A stretch of 64,000 nt of DNA from Marinobacter sp. (GTDB taxonomy: Bacteria > Pseudomonadota > Gammaproteobacteria > Pseudomonadales > Oleiphilaceae): contig JAGYIS010000002.1 in assembly GCA_018402255.1 (NCBI GenBank), positions 124,001-188,000 of the forward strand. The letters are read 5' to 3'. The notes beneath the pieces are model-generated. The model searched no databases. It had not been told where the DNA came from and saw nothing but the letters and a program-made list of their open reading frames with translations. Of this stretch, positions 18,239 to 26,914 are shown piece after piece (the stretch's first letter is position 1; each line of letters begins with the position of its first letter). Made by a program: the position numbers and the translations under genes.

Positions 18239-18730
18239 ATGGCTGGTTATAAAATCCTGCAAGCTGATCAGCAGGGAATCTACGTCCTGAAGTTTATAGG
18301 GGAAATCCGGCTGAACTTATGTTCGACGCTGGACAATCTGGTTGAGTCCATCACCCAGGACCCGCTGTTTAAAACCGTGGTCATCGACCTGACCGAGACG
18401 GAAATCATTGATAGTACAACGCTGGGTCTGCTTGCCAAGATTGCTCTTGCTGCAGAAAAGCAAAGCCAGTTCCTGCCTACCCTGATTTCCACCAACCCCG
18501 ATGTGACCCGCATTATCACCTCTATGGGCTTCGACAAGATTTTCATTATTGTCCGGGAGCCCGCTTCCCGAATCGAAGAGCTCGAAGAGATTCCGGTTTT
18601 GAAGGCCAGCGAGCAGCAGGTCAGAGACAAAGTGCTGGATGCCCACAAAGTATTGATGGGCATGAACAGCAAAAATAGGGAAGAATTCAAGAACCTGGTG
18701 CGCGCACTGGAGTGCGAAGAGCCAGGCTGA
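18239..18730 (+). CDS. rssC: STAS-domain anti-sigma factor antagonist (RssC-like)
   Basis: A 163-residue STAS protein with a C-terminal helical extension. The phosphorylatable region DLTETEIIDSTTLGLLAK is near residues 50-68, with serine and threonine at the usual site. It is probably dephosphorylated by the upstream PP2C protein, forming a partner-switch module. ATG 18239 is chosen over an upstream GTG because it gives the typical STAS start and lies 13 bases after the previous stop. Its kinase is not in this window. Confidence 0.8.
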   Translation: MAGYKILQADQQGIYVLKFIGEIRLNLCSTLDNLVESITQDPLFKTVVIDLTETEIIDSTTLGLLAKIALAAEKQSQFLPTLISTNPDVTRIITSMGFDKIFIIVREPASRIEELEEIPVLKASEQQVRDKVLDAHKVLMGMNSKNREEFKNLVRALECEEPG

Positions 18731-18783
18731 TACGCCGGTTTATCGCGACGGTGCAGTGTCCCCAAGCAACAAACGGATTGGAT

Positions 18784-19845
18784 ATGTCTGATAACGAAAC
18801 GCCTGACAACGGTGCGGCGATCCCACGGGATGTGGCTGTTCTTGGTGGCGGCAGCTTTGGAACAGCGATGGCCAAAGTGCTCGGCGAGAATGGCCACAGG
18901 GTTCACTTCTGGATGCGGGACGAGCAGCAGGCCGCTGAGATACGGGAAACCGGCATCAACAAGCGCTACATGCCCAATGTCGTTCTTGAGGGTGACATTC
19001 AGCCGACGACAGACCTCGAAGGTGCGGTTCATAAAGCGGAAGTGGTGCTGGTCGCCATTCCCTCGAAAGCGTTCCGGGCTGTTATTCGCGATAACAGTCA
19101 CATATTCCGTGATGGGCAAATTGTCGTCAGCCTGACCAAAGGTATCGAAGAGTACGGCTTCAAGCTGATGAGCGAGATTCTTCAGGAAGAAATTCCCAAG
19201 TGCCGCTCGGGTGTGCTCAGTGGCCCGAACCTGGCGGGCGAGATCGTTAACCGCGAGTTGACTGCAACGGTTATCGCCGCCAAAGACCCCGAAGTACGCC
19301 GCGCCATTCAGGAGTTGCTCGGCTGTGAGTACTTCCGGGTATACGCCAATGTGGACGTGTACGGGGTAGAGCTGGCCGGGGCACTGAAGAATATCTACGC
19401 CATTGTGGCGGGTCTTGCTTCGGCGATGGAGATGGGTGAAAACGCAAAAGCCATGCTTATTACCCGTGGCCTGGCGGAGATGAGCCGCTTTGCAGTTAGC
19501 ATGGGTGCCAACCCGATGACGTTCATGGGTCTGGCAGGCGTTGGCGATCTGATCGCAACCTGCACCTCTAATAAAAGCCGTAATTTCCGCGTGGGCTATG
19601 CCGTCGGTAAAGGTACGAAACTGGACGAAGCGGCGAAAGAGCTGGGTCAGGTTGCGGAAGGTATCTACACCCTCAAACTGGTGCGGGAAAAGTCCGAGTC
19701 TATTGGCATCTATATGCCGTTGGTTCGCGGACTCTACGAAATTCTCTACAACGATGCCTCTATTAACGCGGTGATAAGCAGCCTGATGATGGCAGTTCAG
19801 AATTCTGATGTAGAGTTTATTCTTCCTCGTACCATTACCCAATGA
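18784..19845 (+). CDS. gpsA: Glycerol-3-phosphate dehydrogenase [NAD(P)+]
   Basis: GpsA reduces dihydroxyacetone phosphate to sn-glycerol 3-phosphate, the backbone of phospholipids, in the cytoplasm. The protein has 353 residues. The cofactor motif VAVLGGGSFGTAMA is near residue 17, SLTKGIE and GVLSGPNLAGEI follow, the catalytic lysine lies in GALKNIYAI, and SNKSRNFRVGYAVGKG is the family C-terminal signature. ATG 18784 (MSDNETP) is the likely start although the frame is open upstream into the rssC end. Confidence 0.95.
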   Translation: MSDNETPDNGAAIPRDVAVLGGGSFGTAMAKVLGENGHRVHFWMRDEQQAAEIRETGINKRYMPNVVLEGDIQPTTDLEGAVHKAEVVLVAIPSKAFRAVIRDNSHIFRDGQIVVSLTKGIEEYGFKLMSEILQEEIPKCRSGVLSGPNLAGEIVNRELTATVIAAKDPEVRRAIQELLGCEYFRVYANVDVYGVELAGALKNIYAIVAGLASAMEMGENAKAMLITRGLAEMSRFAVSMGANPMTFMGLAGVGDLIATCTSNKSRNFRVGYAVGKGTKLDEAAKELGQVAEGIYTLKLVREKSESIGIYMPLVRGLYEILYNDASINAVISSLMMAVQNSDVEFILPRTITQ

Positions 19846-19877
19846 GTTGACGCTGAACTAATCAGGGGGAAGCCATT

Positions 19878-20327
19878 TTGCATTTGATCATCATGCGCCA
19901 CGGCGAGGCCGGATGGCATTCTCTTGACCAGGAACGGGAACTGACAGAGGCCGGTCGTGCCGGCGTGGCCTCGGTTGCGGCGGAAATCGCCAAATCACCC
20001 TGGCGACCCGAGCGGATCTGGTCGAGCCCTTATGTTCGAGCGCGCCAAACCGCTGCGATTGTGTCTGAAGTGCTGAATTGCCCGGTTGAGGAGTGTGAGT
20101 TCATCACTCCCGATGATGATCCCGGTCGCTGCCTGGATGCGCTCCTGGAAACACAGGTATCGCCACTGATGCTGGTCTCGCACATGCCGTTTGTCGGCAG
20201 CCTGTCTACTCTGCTGGTCGACGGTCATCGCAAGGGCATACCGTTTATGACATCGCAAGCCGTGCTGCTGGACATGCCCGTGGTTGGCCCCGGTTGTGCT
20301 GACTTGAAAGCCCAGTTTTTGCCCTGA
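19878..20327 (+). CDS. sixA: Phosphohistidine phosphatase SixA
   Basis: A 149-residue histidine-phosphatase-fold protein. The RHG motif is at the N-terminus (LIIMRHGEAGWH, catalytic His near residue 8), and a second key histidine is in LMLVSHMPFVG. SixA removes phosphate from histidine in phosphorelay HPt domains or in the nitrogen phosphotransferase system. The start appears to be TTG 19878, supported by an AGGGGGA about eight bases upstream. It follows gpsA by 32 bases and is probably in the same transcript. Confidence 0.88.
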   Translation: MHLIIMRHGEAGWHSLDQERELTEAGRAGVASVAAEIAKSPWRPERIWSSPYVRARQTAAIVSEVLNCPVEECEFITPDDDPGRCLDALLETQVSPLMLVSHMPFVGSLSTLLVDGHRKGIPFMTSQAVLLDMPVVGPGCADLKAQFLP

Positions 20328-20369
20328 ACATATTCCCATCACACTTATTGATCGCCATTCCGAGATGCT

Positions 20370-21265
20370 ATGCACAGCTTTCCTATTGATTATGTTGAGC
20401 CGGTTTTCCGGCCGCCGAGTGAAGCAAAATCGCTGATTCTTCCGGTCACTAACGGCTGCTCGTGGAATAATTGCACCTTCTGTGAAATGTACACTCAACC
20501 GCAAAAGAAATTCCGCGCCCGAAAGCCCGAGGATGTCCGTCGTGACATTGCCCGAGCGGCAGAGGCCTTCGATAGTGTTCCAAGGGTGTTTCTTGCGGAT
20601 GGCGACGCCATGGTGCTACCCACGAGGCGGTTGCTGGAAATTCTGGCAGACCTGAAGCAGGCGTTCCCGGATTTACGCCGGGTATCAAGCTATTGCCTGC
20701 CTCGAAATCTTGCCAAAAATCCGTTGAAGAACTGGCAGAGTTGAAAGACGCTGGCCTGGGTATTCTGTATGTCGGCATGGAGTCTGGGGATGATGAAGTG
20801 TTGCGTCGTATCAACAAGGGCGAAACCTGGGAGTCTACCCGGTCTGCATTAAGCAAAATCCGGCAAGCCGGGCTAACCAGTTCGGTGATGGTGTTGAATG
20901 GTTTGGGCGGAGAAACCCTGTCGCGGCAACACGCAATCAACACGGCAACCCTGTGCAACGAAACCCAGCCCGATTATCTGTCGACTCTGGTGGTGAGCTT
21001 TCCTCAGGGCGAAGAACGTTTCCGTGAAGGTTTCGGGGACGATTTCGTGCCTCTGAGCCAGCAAGGGCTGTTTGAGGAAATTCGGGTGTTCCTGGAACAC
21101 CTGGAGCTGGAACAGACCATCTTCCGAAGTGATCACGCGTCAAACTATCTGGTACTCAAGGGCACGCTGGGGCGAGACAAACAGCGGTTGCTCAGTCAGG
21201 TTAACCTGGCGATTGAACAACCCGGAGCCGTTCCTTTACGCGCCGAGTGGATGCGCGGCCTATAA
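20370..21265 (+). CDS. Radical SAM protein, one frame break
   Basis: A radical SAM protein of about 298 residues. The iron-sulfur motif reads CSWNNCTFC (C-X4-C-X2-C), one residue wider than the canonical CX3CX2C. It begins MHSFPIDYVEPVFRPPSEAK and is followed by FLADGDAMVLPTRRLLEIL. The frame breaks in the A5 run at 20715-20719. Adding one A joins LAK to KSVEELAELKDAGLGILYVG, which holds the GMESGDDEVLRRINKG motif. Reaction unknown. It is followed 17 bases on by a DUF1285 gene. Confidence 0.82.
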
Positions 21266-21282
21266 CCAGGGAGTTGTCATCT

Positions 21283-21849
21283 GTGAGTAAAAGGCCCGAA
21301 GATATTGCCAGATCCGTTCAGCAGGCAACAACAGCGAAAGCATTGCCACCGTTGGAGTCGTGGCATCCAGAGTTGTCTGGTGATATGGATCTGATCATCA
21401 CCCGAGACGGTAACTGGCTGTACCAGGGCGCGCCCATCGCCCGGGAGGCCACGGTAAAGCTGTTCTCCACCATTTTGCGTCGTGAAGATGACGGCGAATT
21501 CTATCTGGTCACTCCCGTCGAGAAATGGCGCATCAAGGTGGAGGATACGCCCTTGCTGGCGCACTCGTTGGAGGCGCGTGGCCATGGTGAGGACCAGGTG
21601 CTGTCGGTCACCACCAATGTTGGTGAATCGCTGGAGATTGGCACTGAGCATCCGTTGGTAGTTGGCCAGTACCCCGGCAGTGACGAGCCACGACCAGTGG
21701 TGCAGGTCCGTCACGGGCTTGAGGCTCGTCTGGTTACTGCGGCGTTTTACGACCTGGCCGACCGGGTCGAGGAGCGCGATGTTCAGGGTAAATCTCAACT
21801 TGGCGTGCTGAGTCACGGAAAATTCTGGAAAATCGGGCAGGGCGGTTGA
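21283..21849 (+). CDS. DUF1285 domain-containing protein
   Basis: A 188-residue cytoplasmic protein of DUF1285. Recognisable stretches are LIITRDGNWLYQGAPIAREATVKLF and EFYLVTPVEKWRIKVEDTPLL. The start is GTG 21283 (MSKRPEDIARS), placed 9 bases after a GGGAG; a longer reading would begin inside the radical SAM gene. No biochemical role is known. It is co-directional with and close to the radical SAM gene, so the two may function together. Confidence 0.86.
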   Translation: MSKRPEDIARSVQQATTAKALPPLESWHPELSGDMDLIITRDGNWLYQGAPIAREATVKLFSTILRREDDGEFYLVTPVEKWRIKVEDTPLLAHSLEARGHGEDQVLSVTTNVGESLEIGTEHPLVVGQYPGSDEPRPVVQVRHGLEARLVTAAFYDLADRVEERDVQGKSQLGVLSHGKFWKIGQGG

Positions 21850-21880
21850 AAACTCCCGATCCGTCTCAATAAACAAGGTA

Positions 21881-21916
21881 GAAAACACAGTCTGTCACTT
21901 GTTAAACTGTGTTTTC
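21881..21916 (+). terminator. Hairpin downstream of the DUF1285 gene
   Basis: A perfect 10-bp stem (GAAAACACAG against CTGTGTTTTC) with a 16-base loop. It lacks a clear T run after the stem, so termination is uncertain, but its location about 30 bases after the stop fits. The remaining bases to the FKBP gene at 22051 presumably hold that gene's promoter. Confidence 0.5.
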
Positions 21917-22050
21917 CGACTTGTTACCGAGCCTGGCTCTCTAACGAGGCCCGGTGGTCGTTAGTTCCTCTGTGCAGTCTGGCTGTTCACGATCACTTTC
22001 GATTGCCTACATTCTAAATACACAGTCATTGCGACACGCAAGGAGATCAC

Positions 22051-22512
22051 ATGGCCCAACCTCGTGTTGTCACCATCCATTACACGCTCACTAACGACCA
22101 GGGAGAGCAACTCGATTCCTCCCGTGTAGAAGGCCGCGAGCCTCTGGCGTATCTGGAAGGTGCTCAGAACATCATCGGCGGACTGGAAAGTGCGCTGAAC
22201 GAAAAGAACGCAGGCGATCAGGTGAAGGTTTCTGTTGCTCCTGCCGAAGGTTATGGCGAAGTGAACGAAGAGCTGATCCAGCCAGTTCCACGCTCGGCCT
22301 TTGAAGGCGTAGACACCATCGAGCCAGGTATGCAGTTCCAGGCCCAGACTCCGGGCGGCCCTCAGGTCGTTCGTGTGGTTGAAGTCAGTGACGAAACAGT
22401 CACCATCGATGCCAACCACCCGCTGGCAGGCGAGACTCTGCACTTCGACGTTGAAGTCGTAGAAGCACGCGAAGCAACCGACGAAGAGCAAGAGCACGGT
22501 CACGTGCACTGA
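22051..22512 (+). CDS. SlyD-like FKBP-type peptidyl-prolyl isomerase
   Basis: A 153-residue FKBP isomerase with an insert-in-flap domain, like SlyD. N-terminal VVTIHYTLTNDQGEQLDSS, EPLAYLEGAQNIIGGLESAL, GDQVKVSVAPAEGYGE and DANHPLAGETLHFDVEV are the family pattern. It catalyses proline isomerisation and acts as a chaperone. The C-terminus ends in a short EEQEHGHVH tail with three histidines, far shorter than the metal-binding tail of E. coli SlyD, so nickel delivery is less certain. It is a single gene with its own strong terminator. Confidence 0.9.
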   Translation: MAQPRVVTIHYTLTNDQGEQLDSSRVEGREPLAYLEGAQNIIGGLESALNEKNAGDQVKVSVAPAEGYGEVNEELIQPVPRSAFEGVDTIEPGMQFQAQTPGGPQVVRVVEVSDETVTIDANHPLAGETLHFDVEVVEAREATDEEQEHGHVH

Positions 22513-22532
22513 TCTCTTCCGAAAGGTTGATC

Positions 22533-22562
22533 AAAAACGGCTCCCTCGGGAGCCGTTTTTTT
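22533..22562 (+). terminator. Strong intrinsic terminator after the FKBP gene
   Basis: AAAACGGCTCCC and GGGAGCCGTTTT form a stem with almost no loop, ending in seven T. It lies 20 bases beyond the stop codon. The A run on the other side makes it potentially bidirectional. Confidence 0.9.
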
Positions 22563-22594
22563 ATGTCTGCACCAAAACTCTGTCGGTCAGGCAC

Positions 22595-22627
22595 AAAAAA
22601 GGGCCAGATCGAAATCTGGCCCTTTTT
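22595..22627 (-). terminator. Strong terminator for etfD, bidirectional
   Basis: AAAAAAGGGCCAGAT and ATCTGGCCCTTTTT flank a CGAA loop. Read on the minus strand, the stem is followed by a T run just beyond the etfD stop at 22644. Together with the neighbouring terminator it isolates the convergent FKBP and etfD transcripts. Confidence 0.9.
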
Positions 22628-22643
22628 CACTAACGCGGCACCA

Positions 22644-24296
22644 TTACATGTTCGGGTAATTCGGGCCGCCGCCACCTTCCGGTGTTACCCAGGTGATATT
22701 CTGGGCAGGATCCTTGATGTCACAGGTCTTGCAGTGCACGCAGTTCTGGGCATTGATCTGGAACTTCTTGCCACTGCCGTCTTCCGCTTCAATCACCTCG
22801 TACACGCCGGCCGGGCAGTAACGCTGGGCGGGTTCATTGTACTTGGGCAGGTTTTCCTTCAGCGGAATGTCTGCATCCTTCAGCTTCAGGTGGACCGGCT
22901 GATCTTCCTCATGGTTGGTGTTGGAAATAAACACTGAGGACAGACGGTCAAACGTCAGCTTGTTATCCGGCTTGGGATAACTGATCTTCTTGCTTTCTTC
23001 CGCCGGCTTCAAGGTGGCGTAGTCCGGCGTCGTGTCATGGAACGTGAAGGGCAGGCTTCCGCGCAGAATGTTCTGCTCGAAGAAGGCGATGGCACCACCC
23101 ACGATGTTGCCGAACTTGTGCATGGCCGGACCAAAGTTACGCTCGGCGTAGAGCTCCTTGTACAGCCAACTGTCTTCAAAACGCTTGGCGAAGCTGGTGA
23201 TTTCTTCACCAGCCTTGCCGTCTTTCAGCGCTTCAAATACCGCTTCGGCGCCCAGCAGACCTGACTTCATGGCGGTGTGGGAGCCTTTGATCTTGGAGCT
23301 GTTCAGCGTGCCGGCGTCACAACCCAGCAGCAGGCCGCCCGGGAAGCTCATCTTCGGCAGCGTGTTGTAGCCACCTTTGGTGATGGCGCGGGCGCCGTAG
23401 GCAACGCGCTTACCGCCTTCCAGATACTTTTTGACTTCCGGATGATGCTTCAGGCGCTGGAATTCCTCGAACGGGCTCAGATGCGGGTTGCTGTATGACA
23501 GATCCGTGATCAGACCGACATACACCTGACCACCTTCGAGGTGATAGAGGAACGAGCCGCCGGTAGAGCCGGATTCGCTCAGCGGCCAGCCGGTGGTGTG
23601 TACTACCAGGCCTGGCTCGTGTTTGGCCGGATCGATGTCCCACAGCTCTTTGATGCCGATACCGTAGTGCTGCGGGTCTTTGCCTTCATCAAGCTTGAAG
23701 TCGTTGATCAGGCGCTTGCCCAGGTGACCACGACAGCCTTCGGTGAACAGGGTGTACTTGGCGCGCAGTTCCATGCCCGGCATATAGCCGTCTTTCTCGG
23801 AACCGTCGCGGGCCACGCCCATGTCGCCGGTGATGATGCCCTTGACCTGGCCATCTTCAACGATGGTTTCCGAAGCCGCGAAGCCTGGATAAACCTCAAC
23901 GCCCAGACCTTCGGCCTGCTCAGCCAGCCAGCGGCACAGGTTGCCCAGGCTGATGATGTAATTGCCGTGGTTGTGCATGTTCTTGGGCACAAATGCGTTG
24001 GGGATCTTGGTGGCTTTTTCCTGGTTCTTCAGCAGGAAAATATCATCCCGGGTGACCGGCGTGTTCAGCGGAGCGCCTTTCTCTTTCCAGTCCGGGAAGA
24101 GTTCATTCAGGGCCGTGGGCTCGAACACGGTGCCGGCCAGAATGTGTGCGCCAACCTCTGAGCCTTTCTCAACCACACATACGGTCAGTTCTTCGCCAGC
24201 TTCCTGCGCCAGTTGCATGACGCGGCAGGCAGCCGACAGGCCAGCAGGGCCGCCGCCGACGATCAGAACATCAAATTCCATCGATTCGCGTTCCAC
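22644..24296 (-). CDS. etfD: Electron transfer flavoprotein-ubiquinone oxidoreductase
   Basis: ETF-QO passes electrons from reduced ETF to the ubiquinone pool during fatty-acid beta-oxidation, on the inner membrane. The 550-residue protein has the FAD motif VLIVGGGPAGLSAACR, the hallmark GSEVGAHILAGTVFEPTAL, and a C-terminal 4Fe-4S ferredoxin-like domain (YCPAGVYE, then CVHCKTCDIKDP). The start is GTG 24296 with GGAG ahead of it. It is divergent from etfBA with a shared palindrome between, which is the arrangement I recall from pseudomonads. Confidence 0.96.
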   Translation of the reverse strand: MERESMEFDVLIVGGGPAGLSAACRVMQLAQEAGEELTVCVVEKGSEVGAHILAGTVFEPTALNELFPDWKEKGAPLNTPVTRDDIFLLKNQEKATKIPNAFVPKNMHNHGNYIISLGNLCRWLAEQAEGLGVEVYPGFAASETIVEDGQVKGIITGDMGVARDGSEKDGYMPGMELRAKYTLFTEGCRGHLGKRLINDFKLDEGKDPQHYGIGIKELWDIDPAKHEPGLVVHTTGWPLSESGSTGGSFLYHLEGGQVYVGLITDLSYSNPHLSPFEEFQRLKHHPEVKKYLEGGKRVAYGARAITKGGYNTLPKMSFPGGLLLGCDAGTLNSSKIKGSHTAMKSGLLGAEAVFEALKDGKAGEEITSFAKRFEDSWLYKELYAERNFGPAMHKFGNIVGGAIAFFEQNILRGSLPFTFHDTTPDYATLKPAEESKKISYPKPDNKLTFDRLSSVFISNTNHEEDQPVHLKLKDADIPLKENLPKYNEPAQRYCPAGVYEVIEAEDGSGKKFQINAQNCVHCKTCDIKDPAQNITWVTPEGGGGPNYPNM

Positions 24297-24457
24297 GTTG
24301 GTCTCCTCAAACAGCTTCTTTAGTGGATGTTGTTTGCCCGCAGGCCTTTCTGTCTAACTCATCAAGGGCGACATCATACCGGTAAAATTGCCTATAGACG
24401 ACGTCCAAGGCCCGGTAAATGGGCCATTACTTCCAAAAGGATAACGCATTTGAGAAA

Positions 24458-24477
24458 TCAAACAAACGTTTGTTTGA
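24458..24477. promoter_or_regulatory. 20-bp perfect palindrome, candidate PsrA operator
   Basis: TCAAACAAACGTTTGTTTGA is its own reverse complement. It sits in the 428-base divergent region between etfD and etfBA, and the CAAAC/GTTTG half-sites resemble the motif of PsrA, the TetR-family fatty-acid sensor that regulates etf genes in pseudomonads. It could control both transcripts. Spacing of the half-sites is not identical to the textbook motif, so the assignment is inference. Confidence 0.6.
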
Positions 24478-24560
24478 AATTTGCGCCTGGCTTTGGCATT
24501 GTACGGGTACACCGAAATTTCGTGTGTTTTGAGTCGATTTTTAGTATCGTCTCATTGCGG

Positions 24561-24578
24561 GGTCGGGTCAACCCGACC
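24561..24578. repeat. Inverted repeat in the etfD-etfB intergenic region
   Basis: GGTCGGGT and ACCCGACC are exact inverse arms separated by two bases. It lies between the PsrA-like palindrome and the etfB start. It may be a second regulator site or a hairpin in the etfBA leader. I see no coding gene anywhere in 24297-24724. Confidence 0.5.
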
Positions 24579-24724
24579 TATTGGCTGTGAAGGCAGTCCT
24601 GGCGCGTCTGATAGGGCAATTGACCCATCAGAACATAGTCTGCACTATTGTTTCGCTTTATAACGCAGGCTCTCCGCTCAGGATTGCGAGTCATTAAACC
24701 CATTTGTAGAAGAACGAGGAATCT

Positions 24725-25474
24725 ATGAAGGTTCTGGTCGCTGTAAAACGAGTTATCGACTACAACGTAAAGGTGCGCGTCAAGCCGGACAACACCGGTG
24801 TAGACCTCGCCAACGTCAAGATGGCAATGAACCCATTCTGCGAAATCGCTGTTGAAGAAGCGGTTCGTCTGAAAGAGAAGGGCGTTGCCAGTGAAATCGT
24901 TGTTGTATCCATTGGCCCGAAAGCCTGTCAGGAGCAGATTCGTACCGCTCTGGCACTGGGTGCTGACCGTGGTATTCACATCGAGACTGACGAAGAAGTT
25001 CAGTCCCTCGAAGCGGCCAAGCTGCTGAAGGCTGTTGTAGAGAAAGAAGAGCCAAAACTGGTCATTCTTGGCAAACAGTCCATCGATTCCGACAACAACC
25101 AGACTGGCCAGATGCTGGCTGCACTGACCGGCATGGGTCAGGGCACCTTTGCCTCTGAAGTGGTTGTTGATGGTGAAAAAGTTAACGTAACCCGCGAAGT
25201 AGACGGCGGTCTGATGACCGTTGCTCTGAACTTGCCTGCGGTTGTGACCACTGACCTGCGTCTGAACGAGCCGCGCTATGCTTCTTTGCCGAACATCATG
25301 AAGGCCAAGAAGAAACCGCTGGACGCCATGAGCCCCGCCGATCTGGGTGTTGAAATCGCCCCGCGCCTGTCCACCCTGAAAGTAGAAGCCCCGGCTTCAC
25401 GCCAGGCTGGTATCAAGGTGGCTGACGTTGCTGAGCTGGTGGATAAACTGAAGAACGAAGCGAAGGTGATCTAA
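24725..25474 (+). CDS. etfB: Electron transfer flavoprotein beta subunit
   Basis: The small subunit of the heterodimeric ETF, 249 residues, which takes electrons from acyl-CoA dehydrogenases. The start [22 protein letters not shown] is typical, with [25 protein letters not shown], the AMP-binding region and the recognition loop near residues 190-200 ([21 protein letters not shown]). A GAGGAA precedes the ATG. The stop abuts the etfA start directly, so translation is coupled. Confidence 0.96.
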   Translation: MKVLVAVKRVIDYNVKVRVKPDNTGVDLANVKMAMNPFCEIAVEEAVRLKEKGVASEIVVVSIGPKACQEQIRTALALGADRGIHIETDEEVQSLEAAKLLKAVVEKEEPKLVILGKQSIDSDNNQTGQMLAALTGMGQGTFASEVVVDGEKVNVTREVDGGLMTVALNLPAVVTTDLRLNEPRYASLPNIMKAKKKPLDAMSPADLGVEIAPRLSTLKVEAPASRQAGIKVADVAELVDKLKNEAKVI

Positions 25475-26416
25475 ATGAGCATCCTGGTAATTGCTGAACA
25501 CGACAACAGCAGCCTGAAGCAGGCTACTCTGAACGTTGTAGCGGCAGCCAAGGCCATCGGTGGTGACATCGACGTGCTGGTTGCTGGCGAAAACGTAGGC
25601 GCCATCGCTGAAGCCGCTGCCAAGGCAGAAGGCGTCAACAAGGTTCTGGTTGCAGACAACGCAGCTTACGGCCATTTCCTGGCTGAAAACCTGGGCGAGC
25701 TGGTTGCTGAAGTGGGCAAAGGCTATAGCCACATCCTGACCTCTGCCGGTACCACGGGCAAAGACTTCATGCCACGCGTTGCCGCGCTGCTGGACGTTGC
25801 TCAGGTCTCTGACATTATTCGCGTTGAATCTGCCGACACTTTTGTGCGTCCGATCTACGCCGGTAACGCCATCGCCACCGTCAAGGCGAGCGACAGCATC
25901 AAGGTCATCACCGTACGCCCGACCGGTTTCGATCCGGTTGCAGCAGAAGGTGGTTCTGCATCTGTTGAGCAGCTGGATGTGGTGAAAGACGCTGGCCTGT
26001 CTTCTTTCGTTGGTGAAGAGAAAGCCAAGTCAGACCGCCCAGACCTGGCCTCTGCCGGTGTCGTTATCTCCGGTGGTCGTGGTATGCAGAACGGCGACAA
26101 CTTCAAAATGCTGGAGCAGGTTGCTGATCTGATGGGTGCAGCGGTTGGTGCCTCCCGTGCCGCGGTTGACGCAGGTTTCGTACCAAACGATATGCAGGTT
26201 GGACAAACCGGTAAGATCGTTGCTCCACAGCTGTATGTCGCCGTTGGTATCTCCGGCGCTATCCAGCACCTGGCCGGTATGTCGGACTCCAAAGTGATCG
26301 TTGCGATCAACAAGGACGAAGAAGCGCCGATCTTCCAGGTTGCGGATTACGGCCTGGTGGCAGATCTGTTTGAAGCCATTCCGCAGTTTGAAGAAGAGTT
26401 GAAGAAAGTCTTGTAA
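25475..26416 (+). CDS. etfA: Electron transfer flavoprotein alpha subunit
   Basis: The FAD-carrying large subunit of ETF, 313 residues. The C-terminal FAD domain is clear: VVISGGRGMQNGDNFKMLEQ near residue 190, then VGQTGKIVAPQLYVAVGISG and the closing AINKDEEAPIFQVADYGLVADL. With EtfB it delivers electrons to the EtfD protein encoded divergently. The gene starts on the base after the etfB stop and ends before a strong terminator. Confidence 0.96.
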   Translation: MSILVIAEHDNSSLKQATLNVVAAAKAIGGDIDVLVAGENVGAIAEAAAKAEGVNKVLVADNAAYGHFLAENLGELVAEVGKGYSHILTSAGTTGKDFMPRVAALLDVAQVSDIIRVESADTFVRPIYAGNAIATVKASDSIKVITVRPTGFDPVAAEGGSASVEQLDVVKDAGLSSFVGEEKAKSDRPDLASAGVVISGGRGMQNGDNFKMLEQVADLMGAAVGASRAAVDAGFVPNDMQVGQTGKIVAPQLYVAVGISGAIQHLAGMSDSKVIVAINKDEEAPIFQVADYGLVADLFEAIPQFEEELKKVL

Positions 26417-26434
26417 CTTTCGGATCTCGCTAAC

Positions 26435-26462
26435 AAAAAAGGCACCTCAGGGTGCCTTTTTT
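26435..26462 (+). terminator. Terminator of etfBA, overlapping the next gene's 3' end
   Basis: AAAAAAGGCACC and GGTGCCTTTTTT form a 12-bp stem with a TCAG loop about 20 bases after the etfA stop. The structure is symmetric and so bidirectional. Its right half lies inside the last codons of the convergent gene that ends at 26447. Confidence 0.9.
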
Positions 26463-26902
26463 GTTTTTGAAACGATGCGTTTCTCCGCTTTGCCGATAAT
26501 CAGGGTGTCCGCGAGTATGTGCAGCGCCCGATTGGTTGTACGCACCGCTTTGTAAATCTGCTCGCTTTTTTCTTCGTGGCTTTGACGGGCTTTACGAGCG
26601 TTATCCCGGAAATCTTCGTCCTTCGAGAACATGTCAATCAGGCCGAAGGTGGTGTTCGCGATGGCTTTGTGGACCTTTTCAACTGCAGAGGCCCCTCCTG
26701 AAACGGTATCTTCCAGCAAGCGAGCACGGTTGCGAACCTCCGCCAGATCCATTCGGCTTTTCTGAATGGCACTGCGAGCACCGATGCGATGGGCATTCAA
26801 GATCAGTAGTTGTTTCCGCGAGTGACCGGCAATCCGGTAACCGGCAAACAGGATGCAAGCCGTGCCCGCGAGGCACAGAGTTGTCAGAACCAGGATAATC
26901 AT
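26447..26902 (-). CDS. Small membrane-anchored protein, function unknown
   Basis: I recognise no family. The 151-residue product has one N-terminal transmembrane segment (about residues 3-20) followed by an extended, charged, probably helical domain (HRIGARSAIQKSRMDLAEVRNRARLLEDTV). The C-terminus is basic (KRIVSKTKKAP) and is encoded across the etf terminator. A second single-span protein gene lies 13 bases upstream on the same strand, so the two may form a complex. Confidence 0.65.
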   Translation of the reverse strand: MIILVLTTLCLAGTACILFAGYRIAGHSRKQLLILNAHRIGARSAIQKSRMDLAEVRNRARLLEDTVSGGASAVEKVHKAIANTTFGLIDMFSKDEDFRDNARKARQSHEEKSEQIYKAVRTTNRALHILADTLIIGKAEKRIVSKTKKAP

Positions 26903-26914
26903 TTGGTGGCCCTT

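Noticed and set aside
18280..19842. Long minus-strand open frame (520 codons) opposite rssC and gpsA
   Set aside because: The plus strand clearly encodes conserved STAS and GpsA proteins. The antisense translation has no recognisable domain.
20370..20760. Programmed frameshifting as the cause of the breaks
   Set aside because: The breaks lie in unrelated genes, lack a shared slippery sequence and go in both directions.
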